Origin: DATAOG01 sp963753685
GTDB lineage: Bacteria; Pseudomonadota; Alphaproteobacteria; Geminicoccales; Geminicoccaceae
NCBI GenBank assembly: GCA_963753685.1
Contig: CAVWDE010000020.1
Span: forward strand, 186,001 to 250,000
DNA length: 64,000 bases
Direction: 5' to 3'
A model generated the notes under the pieces. It was not told where the DNA came from. It was given only the letters and a program-made list of their open reading frames with translations, and did not search any database. The number at the start of each line of letters is the position of its first letter. Position 1 is the stretch's first letter. This document shows, one piece after another, positions 25,650-33,050 of this stretch. The translations under genes and the position numbers were made by a program.

Positions 25650-26300
25650 TCACATCGGCGGCGAGGCCCCGTCCTCGCCGACGATCACCGCGAGTGCCGT
25701 GCGGCTGCCGTCGGCCTCGTCCCGGACCACCATGAAAGTGTCCTCACCGGGTGCCAGGACCGAGCGATCGTGCGCCTTCTCCAGGCGCACCACCGACAGA
25801 TCGTCGGGCACATAGATGGTCTGGCTGCCCTCGGTCTTCTGGTCGCCCTGGCCCTGCTTGTAGCTCACCTTGAGCTCGTGCTGATTGCCGACCTCCTCGA
25901 CCTCGGCGACGGTCGCGTTGGTCATGGTATTGGGGTCCTTGATCAGGTCCCAGGGCACGTGGCCTTCGGACGCGCCGCGCAGCTCCTCGGCGAAGATGTG
26001 CGCCTCGATCGCGACCCGCTTGCCGCCCGCATCGATCGAGGTCAGGCCGACGTAATCGCCTTTCTTGATCTGGTCGAGACTGGCCGGCCGCACGACCAGC
26101 ACCCGGCTGTCGGGCTTCAACGTGACAGCGACGGTCTCGCCCTCGCGGGTCTTGACCGTCAGCTGGTCACCTTGCACGGCCTCCAGGCTGCCGCGCACCC
26201 GATAGGGCTTCTGCTCCTCGGCCCCGGCCGGTAACGCGATAGCGAGCGCCAGCGCCGCGCCCCCGATCATCAACGCCCAGACCCGTCTCCGCTTGCTCAT
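25650..26300 (-). CDS. Exported beta-rich protein of unknown function (DUF5666-like)
   Basis: The 216-residue protein has a signal peptide (about 1-26, ending PAGAEEQ) and then repeated short beta segments such as RVRGSLEAVQGDQLTVKT, LDQIKKGDYVGLTSID and TNATVAEVEEVGNQHELKV, which recall OB-like repeats of DUF5666-type periplasmic proteins. GAGGAGG stands 5 bases before the chosen ATG. No enzymatic motif is visible. It lies between eboB and eboF, 141 bases downstream of eboB on the same strand, so read-through from the ebo operon is possible but it may have its own promoter. Confidence 0.72.
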   Translation of the reverse strand: MSKRRRVWALMIGGAALALAIALPAGAEEQKPYRVRGSLEAVQGDQLTVKTREGETVAVTLKPDSRVLVVRPASLDQIKKGDYVGLTSIDAGGKRVAIEAHIFAEELRGASEGHVPWDLIKDPNTMTNATVAEVEEVGNQHELKVSYKQGQGDQKTEGSQTIYVPDDLSVVRLEKAHDRSVLAPGEDTFMVVRDEADGSRTALAVIVGEDGASPPM

Positions 26301-26441
26301 CGATGCCTCCTCGATGCGCGCCATCCGATCCGCGGCGCGCGATCTATGCGGTGACGCGGAGCGTCACTCGTTTATTCCACCGAAGCCCGTCGGGCCCTTG
26401 ACCCCAAGCCGATCAGCAGGGCGGGTTCGCCCGCGGACCGG

Positions 26442-27368
26442 CTACTCGATCAAGAGCTCGTCCATCGGCCGCTTGACCTTCGGCTCCTCGACCCTGGGCT
26501 CACGGCCGCCGCGCAGGATCGAGTTGCCCTCGTAGAGCGTGCGCTGGTCGATCGCCGGCGGGTTCAGCCAGTCGTCCTCGCCAATCTGGCCGCTCTGGCC
26601 GTACGCGTCGAGCGCATTCTGGTAGCAGATCAGCCTGACGTGCTCTTCGGGAACGCCGCGCTGCAGGGCAAGCTTCGCGGTCTTCGGCACACCGAGCGGC
26701 TCCGAAATGCCCCAGTCGCAGGCGGAATCGACGATGATCCGCTCCGGCCCGTACTGGCGGACGATCTCGACCATGCGCTCGTTGCCCATTTTGGTGCTCG
26801 GGTAGATCGAGAACCCCGCCCAGAAGCCGCGGTCCAGCACCTCCTGCACGGTCTCCTCGTTGTTGTGGTCGATCACCACCTTGGAGGGCGCAAGCCCGTG
26901 CTCCTCGATCACGTCCATCGACCGGGTCGTGCCCCGCTTCTTATCGCGGTGCGGGGTGTGGATCATGACCGGCAGCTCGAGCTCCTTGGCGAGCTCGAGC
27001 TGGAGCCGGAAGTACCTGTCCTCGAGCTCGGTCTGCTCGTCGTAGCCGATCTCGCCGATCGCCACCACGCCCTCCTTCAAGGCAAAGCGCGGCAGGATCT
27101 CCATGACCCCCTCGGCCAGTTCCTCGTTGTTGGCCTCCTTGGAGTTGAGGCCGATCGTGCAGTAGTGGCGGATGCCGAACTGGCCAGCGCGGAAGCGCTC
27201 CCAGCCGACGATCGCCGACAGGTAGTCGATATAGGTGCCAACGTGAGTGCGCGGCTGGCCGATCCAGAACGCGGGCTCGATCAGGGCCACGATGCCGGCC
27301 GCGGCCATGGCCTCGTAGTCGTCGGTGGTGCGCGAGATCATGTGGGTGTGCGGATCGATGAACATCAT
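26442..27368 (-). CDS. eboB: TatD-family metal-dependent hydrolase EboB
   Basis: The 308-residue TIM-barrel hydrolase has the HxH motif in FIDPHTHMISR, a metal-site Glu in AIGEIGYDEQ, His residues in VMIHTPHRDK and VVIDHNNEE, and the final Asp in VDSACDWG. This is the TatD pattern as found in EboB of ebo clusters. The natural substrate is unknown; TatD proteins hydrolyse phosphodiesters or cyclic amides. GGAG lies 7 bases before the first of two adjacent ATGs (27368 and 27365). It is the last gene of the leftward ebo operon, 52 bases after eboA. Confidence 0.88.
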   Translation of the reverse strand: MMFIDPHTHMISRTTDDYEAMAAAGIVALIEPAFWIGQPRTHVGTYIDYLSAIVGWERFRAGQFGIRHYCTIGLNSKEANNEELAEGVMEILPRFALKEGVVAIGEIGYDEQTELEDRYFRLQLELAKELELPVMIHTPHRDKKRGTTRSMDVIEEHGLAPSKVVIDHNNEETVQEVLDRGFWAGFSIYPSTKMGNERMVEIVRQYGPERIIVDSACDWGISEPLGVPKTAKLALQRGVPEEHVRLICYQNALDAYGQSGQIGEDDWLNPPAIDQRTLYEGNSILRGGREPRVEEPKVKRPMDELLIE

Positions 27369-27420
27369 GCCTGGTCTCCTGCAGCGCGCGCCGGTCCCGA
27401 GAGGCACGCCGCCGCCGATG

Positions 27421-28323
27421 TCAAGACGCCTGGGCGAGAGTATCCCAGCTCAGCGCGCCCCGCTCAACCGCCGCCGCGAGGTCGGGGACGCCAGCCAGAA
27501 GCTCCTTGGCGCGGGTAGCCGGGCAGGCGGCGAGCGCCAGCGCCGCGGCCTTACGTTCGATCGCAGCGCCGGTCGCGAGCACGCGCTGCAGATCAGCCAG
27601 CGCCTCGGCATCGGCGAAGGCGCCGACGCAGCGCCAGAGCTCAGGGCTGACCGGCCGCCCGGCCGCCCAGCGCTCGTGCGCGTAGTCGCAGAGCATGCGC
27701 ATGAGGGCCGGATTGGCGCGCTCGTCCAGGCCCTGAATCGGGCCCAGCGTCGAGCCCACGAACAGCGCCTTCAGCACCATGTGATTCCAGCGGTTCTCGC
27801 TGAACTGCTCGCGCGGATAGGGGTTGCGATGGGCCACCGCCTCGAACACCGCGCGCATGTTGGAGCGGGTGCCCTCGGCCGCCTGGGACTCGAGTCGCTC
27901 TGGGTCGGGATAAAGCGGCAGGCCGCGGTAGAACGCGATCGCTTCGGCCACGTCCGCGGTCCGGCAGAGCTGGACGAACCGCTCGGCGAACCGCTCGGCG
28001 CTGCCGCCGGCGGTCAGCAGGATCAGGATCCGGGCGGCCTGATCGAGGCTCCAGCCGCGCGGGTCCCAGCCCGGGCGCGCCGCCTGCGCCTGCTCCAGAT
28101 CGGCTTCGGTCAGCTCGAGATCGGCGCGGCCGAGCTTGCGCGGCACGAAGCCGAGCGCGACGTAGAGGTCGCGATCGCTGGCCGCGCCCGCAAGCCTCGC
28201 GAGCTGGTCGTTCAGCCAAGCCGCTGCCGGCGCTTCCAGCTGTCGGCGCAGCCAGACGATCAGAAGATCCGGAGCCGTCGACAACGGTCCACTCCCGAAT
28301 CCCGGCGCCGCGTGTCTCGCCAC
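27421..28323 (-). CDS. eboA: EboA domain protein
   Basis: The 300-residue helical protein matches EboA: LLIVWLRRQLEAPAAAWL, then GWSLDQAARILIL, a central NRWNHMVLKALFVGS motif and RMLCDYAHERWAAGRPVSPE. EboA has no known catalytic activity; it is the name gene of the cluster first noted in eustigmatophyte plastids and bacteria. The start is uncertain: GTG 28323 has GAGG 8 bases upstream, while TTG 28284 has GGGAG and begins closer to the conserved part. It stands between the dehydrogenase gene and eboB on the same strand. Confidence 0.87.
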   Translation of the reverse strand: MARHAAPGFGSGPLSTAPDLLIVWLRRQLEAPAAAWLNDQLARLAGAASDRDLYVALGFVPRKLGRADLELTEADLEQAQAARPGWDPRGWSLDQAARILILLTAGGSAERFAERFVQLCRTADVAEAIAFYRGLPLYPDPERLESQAAEGTRSNMRAVFEAVAHRNPYPREQFSENRWNHMVLKALFVGSTLGPIQGLDERANPALMRMLCDYAHERWAAGRPVSPELWRCVGAFADAEALADLQRVLATGAAIERKAAALALAACPATRAKELLAGVPDLAAAVERGALSWDTLAQAS

Positions 28324-28412
28324 GGGCCTCAAGGTATAGGGGCGCTGACCGCTCGACCGGCCAGCGCCCCTTCGATCACGAGCTCAACTCGACGTCTTCT
28401 GGCTCGGCCAGG

Positions 28413-30077
28413 TCACATCGCCTTCTTCTTGATCGTCCAGATCACGCCGGACTTGGGCGTGGTGTAGAACGGCGTCGGCTTGGTGAAGTCGCCGAACACC
28501 TCGCCGTAGTCGACCACGTACATGATCTTGCCGTCGTTGGAGAAGACCACGTCGTTCGGCCGTTCCAGACCGCCCCGGTTCTCGGGCTTCTGATAGGCGT
28601 TCGGGCCCATCTCGATGTTGCGGGCGAAGTACGACCACTTGATGCCGGTGGGGTCCAGGAACTGGATCTGGAGAACCGCCGGCCAGGTCGGCGTCAGGCT
28701 CTCGGGACCGGTGTCGAGGATGCCGTAGACCGCCCCGTACAGGTCATTCTGACTGCTGAAGCCGTTGTTGCTCCAGGCGATGCCGTCGATCGGGTTGTTG
28801 GTGTCCCACTCGAGCACCGGGTTGATGTAGCCGTTCGGGTCGGGGTTGGCGATGATCAGCGGCACGCCGCGGTTGCCGTCGACGTGCTTTTGGAAGTGGT
28901 AGGGCCAGACCGGCGGCACGAACGGCTTGTCGCCGATGAACAGGTTCGGATAGGGGCGCAGCACCGGGTTGCCGCGGTAGAAGTCCCAGCCGTAGCGCTT
29001 GGTATCGACGAACAGCATGCCTTCCTTGTCGGGGAAGCCGCCGTCCTGACCCTTCTCGGTCACGATCCAGAGCTTCTCGGCGCCGTTCGCGATCCGCCGG
29101 TTGCCGAGGTCGTTGGCGCCGTTGTCGGAGACCGCGAGCGCGTTCTCGAAGCGCGAGCCCTTGGGCCCGAAGGCGACGCCCGACTGGTTGCGGAAGCCGA
29201 AGGCGTAGACCTCCATCTTCTCGTGCGGGTAGATGCCATCGGAACCCTGATCGCTGATCTTGACGCGCATGATCGAGCCGCCGCAGGGCACCTGCGCCTT
29301 GACCTTCTGGCCGGGCTTGGCCGGCACGCCGACCGGCATCAGGGCGCCGGTCATCCGGCCGTCGGACGACATGATGTTGAGGCCGGTGTGGACGATGTCG
29401 CGGCACATCGGATCATGCGGCGTGGTGCCGAGGCCGTCCTTGTGCTTGACCCAGAACGGATCGTTCGGGATGTCGGTCCAGCCGTGGTTGTCCGGATCGG
29501 CGAAGCCCGAGTTGCTCGGGAACCCGAGCGCGAAATAGAGATAGCCGTCCTTACACGTGACGCCGCCGTTGCGGTGGTCGCCGATCGGCAGGTCCTTGAT
29601 GATCAGCTTGGGCTCGCTGTTGAGACCGTCGACCTCCCAGATCTTCTCGGCATACTCCGGCACATAGATCTTGTGGTTGTCGGGGCAGTAGGAGAGCTCG
29701 TTCATCGCGGTCGTGAACTTGTCGACCCCGATGTCCTTGATGAACTTGCCGTTCTTGTCGAACACCTTGATGCGCGGCGATTCGAACTGATCGGCGGCCG
29801 GGCTGCCGAGCAAGGGCGGCGAGACCACGACCCAGAGATTGCCGTCGCCGTCGACGGTGGCGGCCGATGGCGCGTTCAGCCCCTTGACGAGCACGCCGAC
29901 CTCGTAGCCGTCCGGAACGACCACCTTGGCCGGATTGGGCTCGATCGCCGTGCGCGGCGCCCAGCCGCCGGAGTCGCCGCTGCCGGCCGCGGCAGCGCCC
30001 TCCATGTCGGCATAGGCCATTGAGGCCGGAAGCAGCAGCGCTCCCGCCGAGAGCGCGAGACAAGACCAGATTTTCAT
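28413..30077 (-). CDS. Exported soluble sugar/sorbosone dehydrogenase-like beta-propeller protein (possible PQQ enzyme)
   Basis: The 554-residue protein has a clean signal peptide (about 1-23, PASMAYA) and a propeller-type sequence with NAPSAATVDGDGNLWVVV, EYAEKIWEVDG, a conserved FGFRNQSGVAFGP, RPYPNLFIGDKPFVPPVWPY and a final PNDVVFSNDGKIMYVVDYG. This resembles the glucose/sorbosone dehydrogenase fold, whose members often carry PQQ and pass electrons to cytochrome c. A cytochrome c gene lies 61 bases upstream in the same operon, which supports a periplasmic oxidase role. PQQ binding and substrate cannot be read from the sequence. A strong AGGGGGA site precedes the ATG. Confidence 0.82.
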   Translation of the reverse strand: MKIWSCLALSAGALLLPASMAYADMEGAAAAGSGDSGGWAPRTAIEPNPAKVVVPDGYEVGVLVKGLNAPSAATVDGDGNLWVVVSPPLLGSPAADQFESPRIKVFDKNGKFIKDIGVDKFTTAMNELSYCPDNHKIYVPEYAEKIWEVDGLNSEPKLIIKDLPIGDHRNGGVTCKDGYLYFALGFPSNSGFADPDNHGWTDIPNDPFWVKHKDGLGTTPHDPMCRDIVHTGLNIMSSDGRMTGALMPVGVPAKPGQKVKAQVPCGGSIMRVKISDQGSDGIYPHEKMEVYAFGFRNQSGVAFGPKGSRFENALAVSDNGANDLGNRRIANGAEKLWIVTEKGQDGGFPDKEGMLFVDTKRYGWDFYRGNPVLRPYPNLFIGDKPFVPPVWPYHFQKHVDGNRGVPLIIANPDPNGYINPVLEWDTNNPIDGIAWSNNGFSSQNDLYGAVYGILDTGPESLTPTWPAVLQIQFLDPTGIKWSYFARNIEMGPNAYQKPENRGGLERPNDVVFSNDGKIMYVVDYGEVFGDFTKPTPFYTTPKSGVIWTIKKKAM

Positions 30078-30138
30078 TACGTCCCCCTGCTATGGACGGC
30101 GACCTTGTGTCGCCGCATTTTTTGGTCCCGCAGATTGC

Positions 30139-30579
30139 TCAGTAGGTCGGCAGGGTCCGGATGAAGGCGATCACGTCTTTGATGTCCTGGTCGCTCAGCG
30201 TCGACTTCCAGGACGGCATAAAGCCGCTCTTCCCTACCGCGGCCCCCCCTTCCGTGATCACTGTATACAAAAAGCCGTCGGGGAGGAACTCGATATAATC
30301 CTTTTTCGTGAGATTGCCGATGTGCGGCATGAAGGTCTCCCCTGCGCCGCGCCCGTCCGGTCCGTGACAGCCGCGACAATAGCGCTGGAAGAGCTTGCCG
30401 CCGTGCTCGGCGTCGCCGCCGGTGAAGTGCTCGACGTCGCCTAAGGCCTGATCGTGCGGGATCGGATTGGCTGGCGCCTGCTCGGCCGGCGCCTGATCGT
30501 TCTGCGCGACCGCCTGGCCGACCGCGAGCCCCACCAGCGTCGCCATCCCAGCCCATGCCATGACCAGCCTCCACCCCAT
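30139..30579 (-). CDS. Periplasmic c-type cytochrome
   Basis: The 146-residue protein has a signal peptide (about 1-25) and one class I cytochrome c domain. The haem motif CRGCH has C68, C71 and H72, and M121 in SGFMPSW is the likely sixth ligand. The domain ends with LSDQDIKDVIAFIRTLP, typical of small alcohol- or sugar-dehydrogenase cytochromes. It is directly upstream of the propeller dehydrogenase gene and probably accepts its electrons. The mature N-terminus carries an Ala/Pro/Gln linker that may tether or space the domain. Confidence 0.9.
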   Translation of the reverse strand: MGWRLVMAWAGMATLVGLAVGQAVAQNDQAPAEQAPANPIPHDQALGDVEHFTGGDAEHGGKLFQRYCRGCHGPDGRGAGETFMPHIGNLTKKDYIEFLPDGFLYTVITEGGAAVGKSGFMPSWKSTLSDQDIKDVIAFIRTLPTY

Positions 30580-30643
30580 GCCCTGCCCCCCTGTTTCGGT
30601 GGTTGCCTGCGGCCCGAGCTTAGACGGGGGCGTGCCCTCGCCG

Positions 30644-30931
30644 CTAGTTGGAAAAGTTGGGGCTCTTCAGATAGGCGGTGATCGCCACCCGCTCCGCGTC
30701 GGTGAACACGTCCTCCCAGGCCGGCATCTCGCCGTAGCCATAGGTGATCCGGGCGTAGTCGGCCTCGGCGGGCGCGCTGACTGCGCTCAGCCCAAGCATC
30801 AGCGCCGATGCTATGCCCAGTAGTGCGTGCGCCGCATTTACATTGCCGCCCGTTTTTCGCGTAACCCCTGCGCACTTGATTAGCTTTGGCGAACTAGCGC
30901 CACAGAAATTGTTGGGAGATGACCGGCTCAT
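30644..30931 (-). CDS. Mini-cytochrome-like exported protein without a haem motif
   Basis: The 95-residue frame encodes a signal-like hydrophobic stretch (LLGIASALMLGLSAVSA, cut near EADY) followed by only the C-terminal third of a cytochrome c domain: GEMPAWEDVFTDAERVAITA aligns by eye with GFMPSWKSTLSDQDIKDVIA of the next gene. The CxxCH motif is absent from all of it. It may be a relic of a duplication with an internal deletion, or a small partner of the cytochrome. The start is unclear: the only in-frame ATG before the signal is at 30931 and has a poor ribosome site, and the first 30 codons are unusually AT-rich. Confidence 0.55.
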   Translation of the reverse strand: MSRSSPNNFCGASSPKLIKCAGVTRKTGGNVNAAHALLGIASALMLGLSAVSAPAEADYARITYGYGEMPAWEDVFTDAERVAITAYLKSPNFSN

Positions 30932-30978
30932 CGGTTTTTAATCTGGAACTTACCTTCTCTAATCTTTGGGACCTTCGA

Positions 30979-31851
30979 TCAGGTGCCAGCGACGAAGCGC
31001 TGCAGGGCGAGCGTCAAAAGGAAACCGCAGACCGCGAGCCAGGCGACGTCGGGGGCGCCGGCACCGGCGATCAGGAGCGCATCGAGCAGCGAGATGCCGG
31101 CGATCAGGCTGATCACCGCGCGCGGCACGTCGCCCGGCCGGCGGCGCTTCAGAAACCAGAGCCCGACCCCGATCCAGGCGACGAAGATGAGGAGAAGAAG
31201 CGCGCCGCTGCCGCCGCCGGGCGCGATCTTGAAGCCGTAGATGACGGGGACGGCCAAGAACAGAAGCGGCCAGAGGTTCCTGACCTCGCCCAGCGTCTCC
31301 TGCTTGGCGACGTAGGTGAGGCCGATCAGGTAGCAGAGCAGGAGCCCGGCGCCGAGGTAGAGCATGGCCGGGCCGGGCACCGCGAAGGCGAGGCCGGCGG
31401 TGATGTAGACCAGCATCCGGCAGAGCCCCATCATCAAGGGGCTCCAGGGATTGGCCTTGTGGTGCCAGTTGTAGGCGATGATCGCCGTGCCCAGCAGCAG
31501 ACCGCTCAGCGCCGGCCAGCCCGCGTGGCCGGCCCGCAGGCCAAAGCCCAAGGCGACCAGGATGGTTTCGCCGAGCACCATCATGCCGAAGCCGAAGTCG
31601 AATACGGTGCGCCGGCTGACCAGGCCGGCAGGGATCGGCCGCTCGGGTCGCTCGCGGGCGTCGATCCGGGCGTCGAAGGCGTCGTTCAGATACATGCCGG
31701 CGATGTAGAACAGGGACAGCGCGACCAGCAGGGGCAGGGTGCGGGCATCGTCGACGTGGCCGCCCGCCAGCACGATGCCGGCCAGGGTGTTGGTCCAGAC
31801 GGTCGGCAGGTTGGAGACGCGGCCGAGCCTGAGCGCGACCCGCCAGCTCAT
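30979..31851 (-). CDS. eboC: UbiA-like prenyltransferase EboC
   Basis: The 290-residue integral membrane protein has about eight hydrophobic segments and the UbiA-type prenyl-diphosphate motif in LNDAFDARIDARERPERPI, with further conserved YNWHHK and YLIGLTYVAKQE. UbiA enzymes attach isoprenoid chains to aromatic acceptors in the inner membrane; EboC is the branch found in ebo clusters, and its acceptor is unknown. The ATG at 31851 overlaps the eboE stop (ATGA). The second Asp-rich motif is not obvious to me, so enzymatic activity is assumed from the family. Confidence 0.88.
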   Translation of the reverse strand: MSWRVALRLGRVSNLPTVWTNTLAGIVLAGGHVDDARTLPLLVALSLFYIAGMYLNDAFDARIDARERPERPIPAGLVSRRTVFDFGFGMMVLGETILVALGFGLRAGHAGWPALSGLLLGTAIIAYNWHHKANPWSPLMMGLCRMLVYITAGLAFAVPGPAMLYLGAGLLLCYLIGLTYVAKQETLGEVRNLWPLLFLAVPVIYGFKIAPGGGSGALLLLIFVAWIGVGLWFLKRRRPGDVPRAVISLIAGISLLDALLIAGAGAPDVAWLAVCGFLLTLALQRFVAGT

Positions 31852-33050
31852 GCCCGCAGCTGGTCCAGGGTCCAGGCGAGCTCGCGGGCGATCGCGCTCG
31901 CGATGCCCGCCTCGCGGTAGCGCACGGGCAGCACGTCCCAGGTGTAGGTCTCGACCTCGAGATGCGGCGAGACCGGCGCTTGCCGGTGCAGCGCCAGGAT
32001 CTGGCGCAGGAAGTCCTGCGTGGTCGAGAAATGCTGCAGCTGGTCGAGGAAAATCGGGACGTGAAAATGCACCCGCCATTCGGCACCCTGGCTCGCATCC
32101 AGGGTGGCGAGCGCCTGCGGCAGGTCGAGGTGGCGGGTCAACTGCTCGCCCGCGCGCATAATGACCTGGTGCAGATAGACCGGCTCGTCGAACGGCCGCA
32201 GCTGCCGGGCGGTCTCGGGGCCGACCTCGGCGATCCTGAGCGCCGCGCTCAGCTGCAGCTTGGGCACGGTGATGCCAGCCCGGCGCAGGGCCTCCAGGCT
32301 GCCTGCCGGGTCCTCGAACTCGACCGCGGCATGGCAGACGTCGTAGCAGACGCCCAGATGGCGCCGGAGCGCCGCCTCGGCTTCGCCAGCCGCGAGGCCG
32401 GTCAGCTCGCGCAATGCGCGGACTGCCGCCCGGCCGAACAGGTGCTCCTCGAAGAAGCGGACGGTCTCGTCGATGGTCTCGAGCAGGCAGTAGGGCTCGG
32501 GCTCGAGCGCCAGCGCGATGGTGCGCCCGGTGCGCTCGCGCAGGCGCACCAGGTGCGCCGCGTGCCGGATCAGGTTATCGGCGATCCGCTCGACGACCCC
32601 CGGCGCCTCGGCGATCGGCTTGAACGTCCCGGGCACGGTGCTGACGCTGCCGTCGAGCGCCGGGTCGTCCGGCAGCAGCTGGACCAGCAGATCGGCCAGG
32701 AGATCGGTGTAGGCCAGCCGCTCGGCGTGCTGCCAGTCGGGTTGATAGACCTGCTCCTTGACCCGGACGCCGTGAAACGGGCCGTAGGGGAAGCCGTTGA
32801 TCGTGAAGATGTAGAGGCCATTGGCGGCCAGGAAGTCCCGGAGCTCGGCCAGGGCGGCGGGCTCGCGCAGCGCCTCGGCAGCGATCGCCGAGAGCCGGAG
32901 CCCGACGCCGAAGTCGCACCCGGCGGCCACCTCTGCTTTGATTGCCGGCAGGTGGTGCCGCAGGTTGGAAAACACCTCGGGCCAGGTCTCGCCCGGGTGG
33001 ATGTTGCTGCAATAGGTCAGATGCCCGAGATCGGGTTTGACGAGCTTCAT
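31848..33050 (-). CDS. eboE: Sugar phosphate isomerase-like TIM barrel EboE
   Basis: The 400-residue protein starts with the EboE signature LGHLTYCSNIHPGETWPEVF and goes on with GLRLSAIAAEAL, ALALEPEPYCLLETIDE, GVCYDVCHAAVEFEDP and VHFHVPIF, metal-site segments of the xylose isomerase-like superfamily. EboE proteins are annotated as metabolite traffic proteins and are needed for movement or maturation of scytonemin precursors in cyanobacteria; the reaction is unknown. Its ATG overlaps the eboD stop and its stop overlaps the eboC start, so eboD, eboE and eboC form a coupled unit. Confidence 0.9.
   Translation of the reverse strand: MKLVKPDLGHLTYCSNIHPGETWPEVFSNLRHHLPAIKAEVAAGCDFGVGLRLSAIAAEALREPAALAELRDFLAANGLYIFTINGFPYGPFHGVRVKEQVYQPDWQHAERLAYTDLLADLLVQLLPDDPALDGSVSTVPGTFKPIAEAPGVVERIADNLIRHAAHLVRLRERTGRTIALALEPEPYCLLETIDETVRFFEEHLFGRAAVRALRELTGLAAGEAEAALRRHLGVCYDVCHAAVEFEDPAGSLEALRRAGITVPKLQLSAALRIAEVGPETARQLRPFDEPVYLHQVIMRAGEQLTRHLDLPQALATLDASQGAEWRVHFHVPIFLDQLQHFSTTQDFLRQILALHRQAPVSPHLEVETYTWDVLPVRYREAGIASAIARELAWTLDQLRA

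Noticed and set aside
28413..30077. Dehydrogenase considered as a quinoprotein alcohol (methanol) dehydrogenase of the XoxF type
   Set aside because: It lacks the tryptophan-docking repeats and vicinal Cys pair of that eight-bladed family, and its length and motifs fit glucose/sorbosone dehydrogenase-like propellers better.
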